A DNA stretch of 27,173 nt from an uncultured Eubacteriales bacterium (GCA_900545585.1 UQZR01000029.1:1-27173); one strand, 5' to 3'; counted from the first letter of the stretch, positions 6,523 through 14,459 are shown. Notes: a model not told the origin generated them from the sequence alone. Made by a program: numbers and translations.

Positions 6523-7650
6523 GTGAAAAAAAGCCGCTTTACCCGTCTTGCCGCCATTGTTCTGGCCGCCGCCACGCTGTGGGTCACCGCCGTCACTGCC
6601 GGTGCCGACAGCCTGCGCAGCGCGATTGCCGCCGTCCGCGACTCCGCCCGCCTGCCGGTGGCTCTGCTCCGCTGGGAGCTGGGCGACACGTTTCCGGTGG
6701 ACGCGCTGGCTCTGCCCGCCATGCTGGCCCTGCGGGAGTCGCCGCTGCTGCTGTCCGCCTGGGCAGAGGTGTCCTCCCTTCCTGCGTCCGATGACGCGAC
6801 CCCCGTACCGGAGCCCGACACGTCCCGGAAGGAGCCGGAGGAGACGCCGCAGCCTTCTCTGCCAGATGCGCCCCGGGACGATGCCGACAACGGCGCCGCG
6901 TCCCAGACTATCGCCCCCACCTCCCCCTCCGGCTTTGTGCAGGTAGGTGACGTATTCATCAAAAACAACTCCACCAAGGCGCTGGACCCCGCCTGGTTCG
7001 ACGGCAGCTTCGCCGCCTCACTCTCCGACGACGCGCCCCAGGTTCTGATCGTCCACACCCACGGCAGCGAGGCCTACACCATGCCCAAAGGGCAGGAGTA
7101 CGCCCCCACCGGCACCTGCCGCACGGCGGACAACTCGGTGAATATGATCCGCGTGGGTGATGAGATCGCTGCCGTCCTGTCCTCCTACGGCATCTCCGTC
7201 CTTCATGACCGTGTGCTGTACGACGATCCCGCCTACGACGGGGCCTACGAGCGGGCAGCGGATGCCATCCGCGGCTATCTGGAAAAATATCCCACGTTAT
7301 CCTTCGTGCTGGATGTCCACCGCGACGCCATTGAGGACAAGGCAGGGCACCAGTACAAGGTCATTACCCGCGAGGACCCCAGCTGCGCCCAGATCAGCTT
7401 TGTCATGGGCAGCAACAACGACCACTGGCTGGAAAATGTGAAGCTGGCCGTGGCGGTACAGCAGAGGCTGACGGACACCTCCCCTACCCTGATGCGTCCC
7501 ATGACGCTGCGCAACTCCAACTACAACCAGCACCTGACCACCGGCAGCATGCTGGTGGAGATCGGCACTGCTGGCAACTCCCTCAGTGAGGCCCTCCGCG
7601 CCGCCCAGCTCTTCGCCACGGGCTTCGCCCAGGTGGTCACGGAAAAGTAG
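6523..7650 (+). CDS. spoIIP: Stage II sporulation protein P, peptidoglycan amidase/endopeptidase
   Basis: Part of the SpoIID-SpoIIM-SpoIIP engulfment machine; SpoIIP cuts stem peptides and cross-links of septal peptidoglycan while the mother cell engulfs the forespore. 375 residues from a GTG with GGAGGG seven bases upstream. Residues 8-27 form an N-terminal membrane anchor. Residues 85-135 are a Pro/Glu/Asp-rich linker. The catalytic domain starts near 140: LIVHTHGSEAY (175-185), MIRVGDEI, VLDVHRDAIED (262-272) and LVEIGTAGNS (344-353). H178/H180, H266 and E346 match the zinc and catalytic residues of the family. It stands alone, divergent from guaD. Its presence supports an endospore-forming host. 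Confidence 0.93.
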   Translation: MKKSRFTRLAAIVLAAATLWVTAVTAGADSLRSAIAAVRDSARLPVALLRWELGDTFPVDALALPAMLALRESPLLLSAWAEVSSLPASDDATPVPEPDTSRKEPEETPQPSLPDAPRDDADNGAASQTIAPTSPSGFVQVGDVFIKNNSTKALDPAWFDGSFAASLSDDAPQVLIVHTHGSEAYTMPKGQEYAPTGTCRTADNSVNMIRVGDEIAAVLSSYGISVLHDRVLYDDPAYDGAYERAADAIRGYLEKYPTLSFVLDVHRDAIEDKAGHQYKVITREDPSCAQISFVMGSNNDHWLENVKLAVAVQQRLTDTSPTLMRPMTLRNSNYNQHLTTGSMLVEIGTAGNSLSEALRAAQLFATGFAQVVTEK

Positions 7651-7754
7651 CCCGGCATCCCAATTGATCGCAGGACCTCCCTTCCCACTGCAAACCGCAG
7701 CCGAATGGCCGCATGCGCCGCCTGAATGTCCAGATGACGTCCCTTCCCCCGCAT

Positions 7755-7788
7755 AAAAACAGGCCCCGCAGCCATGCCGCGGGGCCTG
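7755..7788 (-). terminator. Terminator of the fhs-fchA-folD operon
   Basis: Minus strand: an 11-bp GC stem (CAGGCCCCGCG / CTGCGGGGCCTG region, 7760-7788) followed by TTTTT (7755-7759), 26 bases past the last gene of the minus-strand cluster. The 100 bases between spoIIP and this site hold nothing I recognise. Confidence 0.85.
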
Positions 7789-7813
7789 CTTGCAGTTCTG
7801 TATCCCTGCCGTA

Positions 7814-8104
7814 TCAACGGTTTTTCTTGGCCAGCTCCATCAGCTCGGGAAATTTCTTCACCACGTAGCTGTAACTCCCCCGCCCGTGGGGTACCAGGCA
7901 ATTGGAGCAGTCCTTCACGCCGCTGTCCAGATAGACGAAGTTGCCGCCGCAGTGACTGCCCAGCGTATACAGCGGACAGTAGCAGAACAGACAGTTGAAG
8001 TCCTCCGGATGGTCGGTCTTGTGACACGGAAAGAACTCGCAGGCTCTGTGCTGGGTGAAGGAATAGTGACATTCCTCCGGTTTTTTTCTGTAAAGGTCGT
8101 TCAC
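7814..8104 (-). CDS. Cysteine-rich small domain protein (probable metal-binding)
   Basis: 96 residues from a GTG at 8104, chosen because CAGGAGG lies eight bases upstream; the frame stays open to an ATG at 8137 that has no ribosome site. It holds nine Cys in a family-specific pattern: CEFFPCHK, then DFNCLFCYCPLY, HCGG, and VKDCSNCLVPH, followed by a Lys-rich helix. This is the Cysteine-rich small domain family (PF04071-like), a probable zinc or iron-sulfur site whose biochemical role is unknown; homologues are known near cobalamin and cofactor genes. It is the last gene of the minus-strand one-carbon cluster, 78 bases after the membrane protein. Confidence 0.75.
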   Translation of the reverse strand: MNDLYRKKPEECHYSFTQHRACEFFPCHKTDHPEDFNCLFCYCPLYTLGSHCGGNFVYLDSGVKDCSNCLVPHGRGSYSYVVKKFPELMELAKKNR

Positions 8105-8182
8105 TTTACATTCCTCCTGTATAAATATTAATTCCACTACGGGATATCCCGTGCCGCCAGCTGGCGGAGGCTGGGATGCCGC

Positions 8183-8920
8183 TCACCTCTTGCTGCTCTT
8201 GCGCCGCTCCTCCCATGCCTCCTGCGCCTCACGCAGGTGCTCGGCCAGCGAGTGGCTGGAGCGGAAAGCAAACAGGAAGTTGTTTTTCTCCCGCAGCTCA
8301 TCCTGACGGCTGCGGATATGGGATTTCAGGCGCTCGAACTTGATGTCCACCTCGTTCTCCTGGGCGAACTTACGGATGCGGGTGACCAGGTGTGCGGAGT
8401 AGACCACGTCGATGGTGAACACGCCGAAGAAGTATCCGATGACAAAAGAAAACGCCAGATTCTCCGACAGCCACCGCAGCGCATTCAGAATGTAGGGGTG
8501 TACCAGAAAGTAATATCCCGCGCTGGCCGCCGCCCAGATCAGGGAGAACTGCGGGCAGATGAGGCCCTGGATGTTTCCCCACTGGCTGCTGTAATCCCAC
8601 AGGCGGATGTGCATGAACTTCAGGGACACGATACCGGCGATGTACTCGATGACCGTCATGCTCACCGCCATGCCCAGAAACATCAGCAGCTTGCCGCCCG
8701 TGGTGTTGACCTTATGGGCGTCGCCGATATAGGCCAGCACAAACAGGATGCACAGGCCGAAACCGTACAGCGGCACGTAAGGGCCCACGCAGAAGCCCGG
8801 ATTGATCCACTTCCGCTCCGGATTGGCGCCGGAGATGAAGCGCCGATAGAACAGCTCCAACACCCAGCCCAGCACGGAGCCGATGAAAAACAGATACGCC
8901 AACGTCAAAAACAGATTCAT
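8183..8920 (-). CDS. Polytopic membrane protein of the putative ABC-transporter CmpB family
   Basis: 245 residues with about five membrane segments (near 2-22, 45-65, 75-98, 120-142 and 152-175) and a charged cytoplasmic tail rich in Lys, Arg and Glu (about 180-245), probably helical. The N-terminus FIGSVLGWVLELFYRRF and the motif WINPGFCVGPYVPLYGFG are the hallmarks of the family annotated as putative ABC-transporter type IV (PF06541-like). The transport label has no strong experimental basis. It begins 21 bases after folD on the same strand and is presumably co-transcribed; the ribosome site (AGAGG) is modest. Its link to folate metabolism is unknown. Confidence 0.75.
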   Translation of the reverse strand: MNLFLTLAYLFFIGSVLGWVLELFYRRFISGANPERKWINPGFCVGPYVPLYGFGLCILFVLAYIGDAHKVNTTGGKLLMFLGMAVSMTVIEYIAGIVSLKFMHIRLWDYSSQWGNIQGLICPQFSLIWAAASAGYYFLVHPYILNALRWLSENLAFSFVIGYFFGVFTIDVVYSAHLVTRIRKFAQENEVDIKFERLKSHIRSRQDELREKNNFLFAFRSSHSLAEHLREAQEAWEERRKSSKR

Positions 8921-8941
8921 ATACTTTCTATCCTCTTACTT

Positions 8942-9802
8942 TTACTCTCTTCCGCGTTCCGCCGCCAATACCACATGGCGCATCAGCACGGCGGATGTCA
9001 CCGCGCCCACGCCTCCGGGTACCGGCGTGATGGCATCCACCACGGCGGACACGGCGTCAAATTCCGCGTCGCCCACCATAGCGTTCCGCGCCGCATCCCA
9101 GCTCACGGACACATCGATCACCGTCTGGCCAGGTCGGACGTGAGATGCCGTCAGGCTCCCCGCCGCACCGGCCGCCGACACGATGATGTCCGCTCCGCGG
9201 GTGACGGCAGGCAGGTCCGCCGTAGCGGTGTGGCACACCGTCACCGTGGCATTCCGCGCCAGCAGAAGCATGGCCGCAGGCCGTCCCACCACAGGAGAGC
9301 GGCCGATGACCACCGCCCGCTTTTCGGCGCAGGCCACGCCGTAATGCTCCAGCAGTACCGTCACCGCCTCCGCCGTGCAGGGGGCGAAGCCCAAAGGCCG
9401 GCCCAGATACACACCGGCGGCGGAGGTGCCGGTCATGCCATCCACATCCTTTTCCGGCAGCAGCCGGTCACAGATCTCCGGCTCCGCGTCCCGCAGATGG
9501 GGCGACAGGGGCCGCAGCAGCAAACATCCGTGGACGGTGCTGTCCGCGTTGACGGCATCGATGGCGTTCAGCAGCTGCTGCCGCGATGCCGTATCCGGCA
9601 AGGTACGGACCTCGACCTCTACGCCGCACAGTGCGCCGCGTTTCAGTGCGCCCCGCAGGTACGCGCCGTCCGCTTCGTTCTCGCCGCAGCGCAGGATCAC
9701 CAGCTTCGGCGTCACTCCCTGCCGCGCCAGCGATGCCGTGCGCCCTTTCAGTTCTTCGGTCAGGGCCGACGCCGCTTCTCTGCCCGTCAATAGTCTTGCC
9801 AT
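8942..9802 (-). CDS. folD: Methylene-THF dehydrogenase FolD, variant cyclohydrolase site
   Basis: FolD oxidises 5,10-methylene-THF to methenyl-THF with NAD(P)+ and usually also hydrolyses it to 10-formyl-THF. 286 residues, ATG at 9802 with GGAGGAA upstream. Conserved: KDVDGMTG (118-125), the Rossmann motif VVIGRSPVVGRP and the C-terminal ITPVPGGVGAVT. Two residues of the bifunctional active site differ. The YVxxK motif (Tyr52/Lys56 in E. coli) reads Y48-L-R-G-A52, so Lys is Ala; the VQLPLP motif reads LLRPLS, so Gln98 is Leu. Both are cyclohydrolase residues. Clostridial FolD variants with YxRGALKR and FRPLP-like motifs are familiar. fchA, directly upstream in the operon (13-base gap), can supply the cyclohydrolase step. 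Confidence 0.92.
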   Translation of the reverse strand: MARLLTGREAASALTEELKGRTASLARQGVTPKLVILRCGENEADGAYLRGALKRGALCGVEVEVRTLPDTASRQQLLNAIDAVNADSTVHGCLLLRPLSPHLRDAEPEICDRLLPEKDVDGMTGTSAAGVYLGRPLGFAPCTAEAVTVLLEHYGVACAEKRAVVIGRSPVVGRPAAMLLLARNATVTVCHTATADLPAVTRGADIIVSAAGAAGSLTASHVRPGQTVIDVSVSWDAARNAMVGDAEFDAVSAVVDAITPVPGGVGAVTSAVLMRHVVLAAERGRE

Positions 9803-9815
9803 AGGCCGTTCCTCC

Positions 9816-10427
9816 TTACAGCAGGCGGTCCTTCACCTGCTTGAATACGGCGTCAGACGCCGCTTCGCCCCTGGCCAGCAGGGCAAGGCACCGCTCCGTC
9901 AGCGGTGCGCCCGCCGCGCCCATGGCCTTGGTATTCACCAGCACGTTCAGGGACGCCGCCCGCAATGCTCCGCCCAGAATGGCGGCGGCGCACCCGGCAT
10001 CGGACACCGCCAGACGGGAGCCAATGTCCGCCAGACGCCCCGCAGCGGCCAGCGCATCCACGCACAGCTCCATGATCCGCAACGGCACGGCACAGGCCGT
10101 CTCCGATGCCTGCACCAGCTTTGCCGCGCGGTCAGGCGCGTCCTTGGGCAGGGCATATACCGACGCCAGCGGCAGGAAGCCCTCCGCGTCCGCAGCCACC
10201 TGATCCAGCAGCTTTTCCTGTAAAGCATTTGTAGTTGACAGCAATTGCTGTATATCACCTTCTACCGCAGAGTAGGCTTTTTTCCCCGTGGTGAGGTTGG
10301 CCACCATGCCGCACAGTGCCGTGCCCACGGCGGCGGTCAGTGCCGCCGCCCCGCCGCCCCCGGGTGTGGGAGCTGCGGAGGACAGCACCGCTGTAAATTC
10401 GCGGCAGCTCCGCATCGTATCGTCCAT
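9816..10427 (-). CDS. fchA: Methenyl-THF cyclohydrolase / formimino-THF cyclodeaminase family protein
   Basis: 203 residues, all-helical cyclodeaminase fold. ATG at 10427 with GAGGAG seven bases upstream. Family signatures: the folate-binding Gly-rich loop APTPGGGGAAAL (19-30) near the N-terminus, a conserved AxGRLADIGSRLAVSDAG stretch, and an Ala-rich helical C-terminus. Single-domain members act as methenyl-THF cyclohydrolase (FchA, in acetogens and purinolytic clostridia) or as formimino-THF cyclodeaminase. It sits between fhs and folD with gaps of about 15 bases each way and there are no histidine-degradation genes nearby, so the one-carbon interconversion role is preferred. Confidence 0.88.
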   Translation of the reverse strand: MDDTMRSCREFTAVLSSAAPTPGGGGAAALTAAVGTALCGMVANLTTGKKAYSAVEGDIQQLLSTTNALQEKLLDQVAADAEGFLPLASVYALPKDAPDRAAKLVQASETACAVPLRIMELCVDALAAAGRLADIGSRLAVSDAGCAAAILGGALRAASLNVLVNTKAMGAAGAPLTERCLALLARGEAASDAVFKQVKDRLL

Positions 10428-10442
10428 AAAAGCGCTCCTCTC

Positions 10443-12254
10443 TTAAAACAGGCCCGTCACCGCGCCGGTGGCCGTATCCACATCGATGCGGCGGTAGGCG
10501 GGGTCGGAGCCGGTACCGGGCATCATGGAGATGCCGCCGGCCACGGGGCACAGAAACCGTGCGCCGCTGTACTCCAGCACATCCCGCACCGGCAGACGCC
10601 AGCCGGTGGGCACCCCCTTCTTCGTGGGGTCGTGGGACAGGGAGAGGTGTGTCTTGACCATCATGGTACAGAAATCCGCGTACTTGGGGTCGCTCTCAAA
10701 CCGCGCGGCCTTCTCCGCCGCCAGCGGCGACCAGTCCACGCCGTCCGCGCCGTAGACCTCCCTGGCGATGCGCTCCACCCGCTGGCGCAGAGGCATGTCA
10801 TCGGGGTACAGCAGCTTCAGCTCCGACGGCTCCTCACACGCCTCCAGCACAGCCCGCGCCAGCTCCTCTGCCCCCGCGCCGCCATAGCGCCAGTGGTCGG
10901 ACACGGCGCAGCGCACGCCGTACTCCTCGCAGATGCGGCGCACCAGCGCCAGCTCCAGATCCGTATCGGTATAGAATCGGTTCAGGCACACCACCGGCGT
11001 GACGCCGGACTTGCGGATGATGTTCACGTGGTGCAGCAGGTTGGCACAGCCCCGCTCCAGCAGGGTCAGGTCCTCTTTTGTGTAGGCGTCCGGCAGCGGA
11101 CGGCCAGGTGTTACCTCCGGCCCGCCGCCGTGCATCTTCAGGGCGCGAACGGTGGCCACCAGCACCGACACGTCCGGCTTCAGGCCGGACAGACGGCACT
11201 TCACGTTCCAGAACTTCTCGAACCCGATGTCGGCGGCGAAGCCGGACTCGGTGACGTGATAGTCGAACAGCTTTGTGCCCAGCCGGTCCCCGATCACCGA
11301 GGACTGGCCGATGGCGATGTTGGCGAAGGGCCCCGCGTGGACCAGCACCGGTTGGTGCTCCACGGTGTAGCACAGAGTGGGATTTATCGTATTGCGCATC
11401 CAGGCCGTCATGGCACCCGCCACCTCCAGATCCTCGGTGGTGACAGGGCGGCCCTGCCGGTCGTAGGCCAGCACGATGTCGCCGATGCGGCGGCGCAGAT
11501 CCGGCAGATCCCGCGCCACCGCCAGAATGGCCATCAGCTCGGAGCTAACGGCAATGTTGGCGCAGGTGTCCATGGGGTAGCCGTCCATCTTTCCCTCGCC
11601 CAGGCCGATACGCATTCTCCGCAGCGCCTGGCAGCAGAAGTCCAGTACAAAGCTCCACTGCACCCGCTCCGGATCGATGTCCAGACGGCGCAGGCCGCGC
11701 TGGGCCAGCTTGGCATCGTCGTAGTTCCGCTCGTGCTGCATGCGGGCGTTCAGCGCTGTCATGGCCAGATTGTGGGCGTTCATGATGTCGTTGATGTCGC
11801 CGGTCAGGCCCAGCGAAAACTCAGTCATGGGGATCAGCAGGGCGTTGCCGCCGCCGGCAGCGGTGCCCTTGACGTTCATGGTAGGGCCGCCGGAGGGCTG
11901 GCGCAGGCAGCCTCCCACGTTCTTACCCAGATGTCCCAGCCCCTCGATGAGGCCCAGGGACGTGGTGGACTTGCCCTCTCCCAGCGGCGTGGGGGTGATG
12001 GCCGTGACCTCGATATATTTGCCGCTGGGACGATCCTTCAGCCGCTCCATGATGCGCAGGAAATCCAGCTTGGGCGTCTTGCCATAGGGAATAAGCTCCT
12101 CCGGCAGGAGGCCCATCCGGCGGCGGAACTCCTCCACCGGCGGCAGCGCCCTCTCTGCCGCCGCGCCGATCTGCCAGTCGGGGTAGACCGTGGGGTCCAG
12201 CATGATCCGCTCCCCGCCGTCCGTATAGCTGCCGTCTGTAAACCGTATCTCCAT
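10443..12254 (-). CDS. fhs: Formate--tetrahydrofolate ligase
   Basis: Makes 10-formyl-THF from formate, ATP and THF, feeding purine and methionyl-tRNA formylation and, in acetogens, the methyl branch of the Wood-Ljungdahl pathway. 603 residues from the ATG at 12254, which has GGGAGG seven bases upstream; a 14-codon longer frame reaches into the promoter and is rejected. The P-loop is ITPTPLGEGKSTTSLGL (86-102). Other family blocks: RQPSGGPTMNVKGTAAGGG, LTGDINDIMNAHNLAMTALNAR, HAGPFANIAIGQSSVIGD, and the C-terminal GGISMMPGTGSDPAYRRIDVD. It is longer than the usual 550-560 residues because of an N-terminal extension of about 30 residues. First gene of fhs-fchA-folD. Confidence 0.95.
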   Translation of the reverse strand: MEIRFTDGSYTDGGERIMLDPTVYPDWQIGAAAERALPPVEEFRRRMGLLPEELIPYGKTPKLDFLRIMERLKDRPSGKYIEVTAITPTPLGEGKSTTSLGLIEGLGHLGKNVGGCLRQPSGGPTMNVKGTAAGGGNALLIPMTEFSLGLTGDINDIMNAHNLAMTALNARMQHERNYDDAKLAQRGLRRLDIDPERVQWSFVLDFCCQALRRMRIGLGEGKMDGYPMDTCANIAVSSELMAILAVARDLPDLRRRIGDIVLAYDRQGRPVTTEDLEVAGAMTAWMRNTINPTLCYTVEHQPVLVHAGPFANIAIGQSSVIGDRLGTKLFDYHVTESGFAADIGFEKFWNVKCRLSGLKPDVSVLVATVRALKMHGGGPEVTPGRPLPDAYTKEDLTLLERGCANLLHHVNIIRKSGVTPVVCLNRFYTDTDLELALVRRICEEYGVRCAVSDHWRYGGAGAEELARAVLEACEEPSELKLLYPDDMPLRQRVERIAREVYGADGVDWSPLAAEKAARFESDPKYADFCTMMVKTHLSLSHDPTKKGVPTGWRLPVRDVLEYSGARFLCPVAGGISMMPGTGSDPAYRRIDVDTATGAVTGLF

Positions 12255-12285
12255 GTCGCATCCTCCCCAGTATATTCTGCTGACC

Positions 12286-12315
12286 ATTATACACAATGCC
12301 CGCCTGTCCCGTCAA
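12286..12315 (-). promoter_or_regulatory. fhs: Promoter of the fhs operon
   Basis: Minus strand TTGACG (12310-12315), 18 bases, TATAAT (12286-12291), about 32 bases before the fhs start codon. The leader is too short for a riboswitch, so fhs is not under the THF aptamer that lies on the other strand. Confidence 0.7.
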
Positions 12316-12348
12316 TCACCGTTCCGCAGGGAACGTCTGAATTCCCTC

Positions 12349-12377
12349 TTGTTTTTCCCTGCGGCGTGCTGTATAAT
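12349..12377 (+). promoter_or_regulatory. folT: Promoter of the riboswitch-folT-folC transcript
   Basis: TTGTTT (12349-12354), 17 bases, TATAAT (12372-12377). Initiation near 12384 places the aptamer at the start of the RNA. It is divergent from the fhs promoter, with about 33 bases between the two -35 elements. Confidence 0.65.
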
Positions 12378-12388
12378 GCTCTCAGCCT

Positions 12389-12480
12389 GTGTGTAGGAAT
12401 GGTGCGTTAAGTGCCGGACGGATGGGAGGCTGCCGCCGGACGAAGGAGCTTGCTCCGCGATTCCATTCCAGCTTCCACAC
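12389..12480 (+). promoter_or_regulatory. Tetrahydrofolate (THF) riboswitch aptamer
   Basis: The closing helix pairs GTGTG (12389-12393) with CACAC (12476-12480) and GGAATGG (12396-12402) with CCATTCC (12463-12469). Inside are the conserved GCGTTAAGTG (12404-12413), GGATGGGA, CGAAGG, and a small GGAGC-TT-GCTCC hairpin (12435-12446) followed by GCG. This order matches the folT-type THF riboswitch of Firmicutes, where THF binding lowers expression. It stands directly before a folate transporter gene, which supports the call. Confidence 0.88.
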
Positions 12481-12512
12481 GGTGCAAATTCTGCTATTTT
12501 GTCTATGAGATC

Positions 12513-12543
12513 CCTCCCATCCCAAGGATAAGGAGGTTTTTTT
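12513..12543 (+). promoter_or_regulatory. Hairpin masking the folT Shine-Dalgarno, with a T-tract
   Basis: CCTCC (12513-12517) pairs with GGAGG (12532-12536) and ATCC (12519-12522) with GGAT (12526-12529). GGAGG is the ribosome binding site of folT, seven bases before its ATG, and seven Ts follow (12537-12543). The structure could block translation, act as a terminator, or both. It is the likely expression platform of the THF riboswitch. Confidence 0.65.
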
Positions 12544-13140
12544 ATGCCCGAAAAAGAATTGCCGCGCACCGTATCCCGTCCCGTGTTCAACACCTACGCT
12601 CTCACCGTCTGCGCCCTGCTGACCGCGCTGAGCGTGGTGCTGGCACGGGTGCTGACCCTCATCCCCGCCGAGACCACCCGTATCTCTCTGGAGGCCGTGC
12701 CTATCGTGCTGTCGGGCCTGCTGTTCGGCCCCATTCCCGGGGCGGTGGTGGGCTTCGCCGCCGATCTCATCGGCTGCCTGTTCTCCCCCTTCGGCTACAA
12801 TCCCATTTTCTGCGTGCCCCCCATCCTGTACGGCCTGCTGGCCGGTGCGGTACGGCGGTATGTGACGGACCGGCCAGCCCTGCTCCGCACGGCGCTGGCC
12901 TTCTTCCCCGCGGCCATCGTGGGCTCCGTCCTGTGGCAGAGCATGGCGCTGGCTCTGGTGTACGGCGGCGATGCCAAGCAGGCATTTTTTCTGGCAAAGC
13001 TGGTGTCCCGCAGCATCCAATTCGCCCTCACCGGCACGGTGGACACGCTGATCGTGTGGCTGCTGCTGCGCCGCGGCGCACTCAACGCTGTGCAGCGGCG
13101 TATCCAGGTCAAGGGAGGCGCAGAGCATGACCATCAATGA
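12544..13140 (+). CDS. folT: Folate-specific ECF transporter S component
   Basis: Substrate-binding membrane subunit that captures folate and works with a shared energy-coupling module (EcfA, EcfA', EcfT), whose genes are not in this window. 198 residues, ATG at 12544 after GGAGG. About six membrane helices: 19-38, 50-65, 68-87, 90-108, 118-140 and 160-182. The S-component pattern is visible: an N-terminal basic tail, VCALLTALSVVLARV with small residues that pack on EcfT, the segment ISLEAVPIVLSGLLFGPIPGAV typical of FolT, and GFAADLIGCLFSPFGYNP. The THF riboswitch upstream and overlapping folC make folate the likely substrate. Confidence 0.88.
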   Translation: MPEKELPRTVSRPVFNTYALTVCALLTALSVVLARVLTLIPAETTRISLEAVPIVLSGLLFGPIPGAVVGFAADLIGCLFSPFGYNPIFCVPPILYGLLAGAVRRYVTDRPALLRTALAFFPAAIVGSVLWQSMALALVYGGDAKQAFFLAKLVSRSIQFALTGTVDTLIVWLLLRRGALNAVQRRIQVKGGAEHDHQ

Positions 13141-14392
13141 AGCCCTGGATTACATCCATGCGGTGGACTGGCGGCGCAGCAGCCTGGGCCTGAGGCGCAT
13201 CGACGAGCTGCTGGCCCAGATGGGACATCCGGAGCGGACGATGAAGTTCGTCCACGTCACCGGCACCAACGGCAAGGGCTCCACCTGCGCCATACTGGCT
13301 TCCGTGCTGCGGGCAGCGGGCTATCGCACGGGGCTCTACACCTCGCCCTACATCTTCCGGTTCAACGAGCGGATGCAGATCGACGGCGCGCCCATCTCCG
13401 ATGCGGAGCTGTGCGCCGTGACGGAGGAGGTGCGGCCGCTGGCGGACGGCATGGCCGACCACCCCACGGAATTTGAGATGGTGACAGCCATCGCCTTCTC
13501 CTGGTTCGCAAGTCGGAAATGCGACATCGTGGTATGCGAGGTGGGCATGGGCGGCGAGCTCGACGCCACCAATGTTATCCCCGCGCCGGAGGCGGCGGTG
13601 CTGTGCAATATTGGGCTGGACCACACCGCCTACCTGGGCGACACGGTAGAAAAGATCGCCGCCACCAAGTCCGGCATCATCAAAGCCGGCTGCGACGCGG
13701 TGCTGTACCCCTGCGCGCCGTCGGTGCGGGAGGTGGTGGCGGATCGCTGCCGCCGGTGCGGTGTGACGCTGCACTCTGTGGACATGGACGCCTTGGTTCC
13801 TGTCGGCCACTCGCTGGAGGGACAGGAGTTCAGCTTCGGTTCTCTGTCCGGCCTGCACCTGCCCCTGCTGGGACGGATGCAGCTGCGCAACGCCGCTGCG
13901 GCTCTCACTACGGTGGAGGTACTGCGCCGCCGGGGCTGGGCCATCGGTGAGGACGCCGTGCGGCAGGGTCTGGCGCAGGTGCGCTGGCCCGTCCGCTTTG
14001 AGGTGGTACGCCGCGAGCCGCTGGTGGTGATGGACGGCGGCCACAACCCCCAGTGCATGGCGGCGCTGGTGGAGAATATTCAGGACTACCTGCCGGACCG
14101 GCCCTTGACGGTGCTCACCGGCGTGCTGCGGGATAAGGACTATCACCGGATGTACGCCCCGCTGCTTCCCTATGCGGCGCAGTTCATCACCGTGACGCCG
14201 GACAGTCCCCGGGCCCTGCCGGCCCAGGAGCTGGCGGCATATCTCCAGACGTTGGGCAGGCCTGTTACCCCCTGCGATACCGTGGCGGAGGGCGCTGCGC
14301 TGGCCCTGGCGAAGGCTGCCAACGGCGGCGCGGTGCTGTGCTGCGGCTCCCTGTACCTCATGGGCGAGGCCGAAGCGGCGCTGCTCCGCTGA
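13127..14392 (+). CDS. folC: Folylpolyglutamate synthase / dihydrofolate synthase
   Basis: Adds glutamates to folates, trapping imported folate in the cell, and can also join dihydropteroate to Glu. 421 residues; the ATG at 13127 overlaps the folT stop by 14 bases and has GGGAGG upstream, so the two genes are translationally coupled. The Mur-ligase fold is clear: P-loop HVTGTNGKGST (43-53), the TSPYIFRFNERMQIDG folate loop, FEMVTAIAF, EVGMGGELDATN, NIGLDHTAYLGDTVEKIAATKSGI, and in the C-domain MDGGHNPQCM. A bidirectional terminator follows. Coupling with folT suggests the main job here is retention of imported folate. Confidence 0.94.
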   Translation: MTINEALDYIHAVDWRRSSLGLRRIDELLAQMGHPERTMKFVHVTGTNGKGSTCAILASVLRAAGYRTGLYTSPYIFRFNERMQIDGAPISDAELCAVTEEVRPLADGMADHPTEFEMVTAIAFSWFASRKCDIVVCEVGMGGELDATNVIPAPEAAVLCNIGLDHTAYLGDTVEKIAATKSGIIKAGCDAVLYPCAPSVREVVADRCRRCGVTLHSVDMDALVPVGHSLEGQEFSFGSLSGLHLPLLGRMQLRNAAAALTTVEVLRRRGWAIGEDAVRQGLAQVRWPVRFEVVRREPLVVMDGGHNPQCMAALVENIQDYLPDRPLTVLTGVLRDKDYHRMYAPLLPYAAQFITVTPDSPRALPAQELAAYLQTLGRPVTPCDTVAEGAALALAKAANGGAVLCCGSLYLMGEAEAALLR

Positions 14393-14409
14393 AAAACCAT
14401 ACAAAAAGA

Positions 14410-14446
14410 GACAGGCATGACCAGTGGCCATGCCTGTCCTTTTTTG
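14410..14446. terminator. Bidirectional terminator between folC and the DUF4430 gene
   Basis: A 10-bp perfect stem GACAGGCATG (14410-14419) with CATGCCTGTC (14429-14438), followed by CTTTTTTG on the plus strand and by CTCTTTTTG on the minus strand. It serves both convergent units. Confidence 0.9.
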
Positions 14447-14459
14447 TATATCCGCTGTC

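Noticed and set aside
8237..9793. Plus-strand frame of 518 codons opposite the CmpB-like and folD genes
   Set aside because: It runs antisense to two clear genes and is His/Gln/Arg-rich, typical of the complement of GC-rich coding DNA.
10245..12410. Plus-strand frame of 721 codons
   Set aside because: It is antisense to fhs, crosses the divergent promoters and the THF aptamer, and shows no domain.
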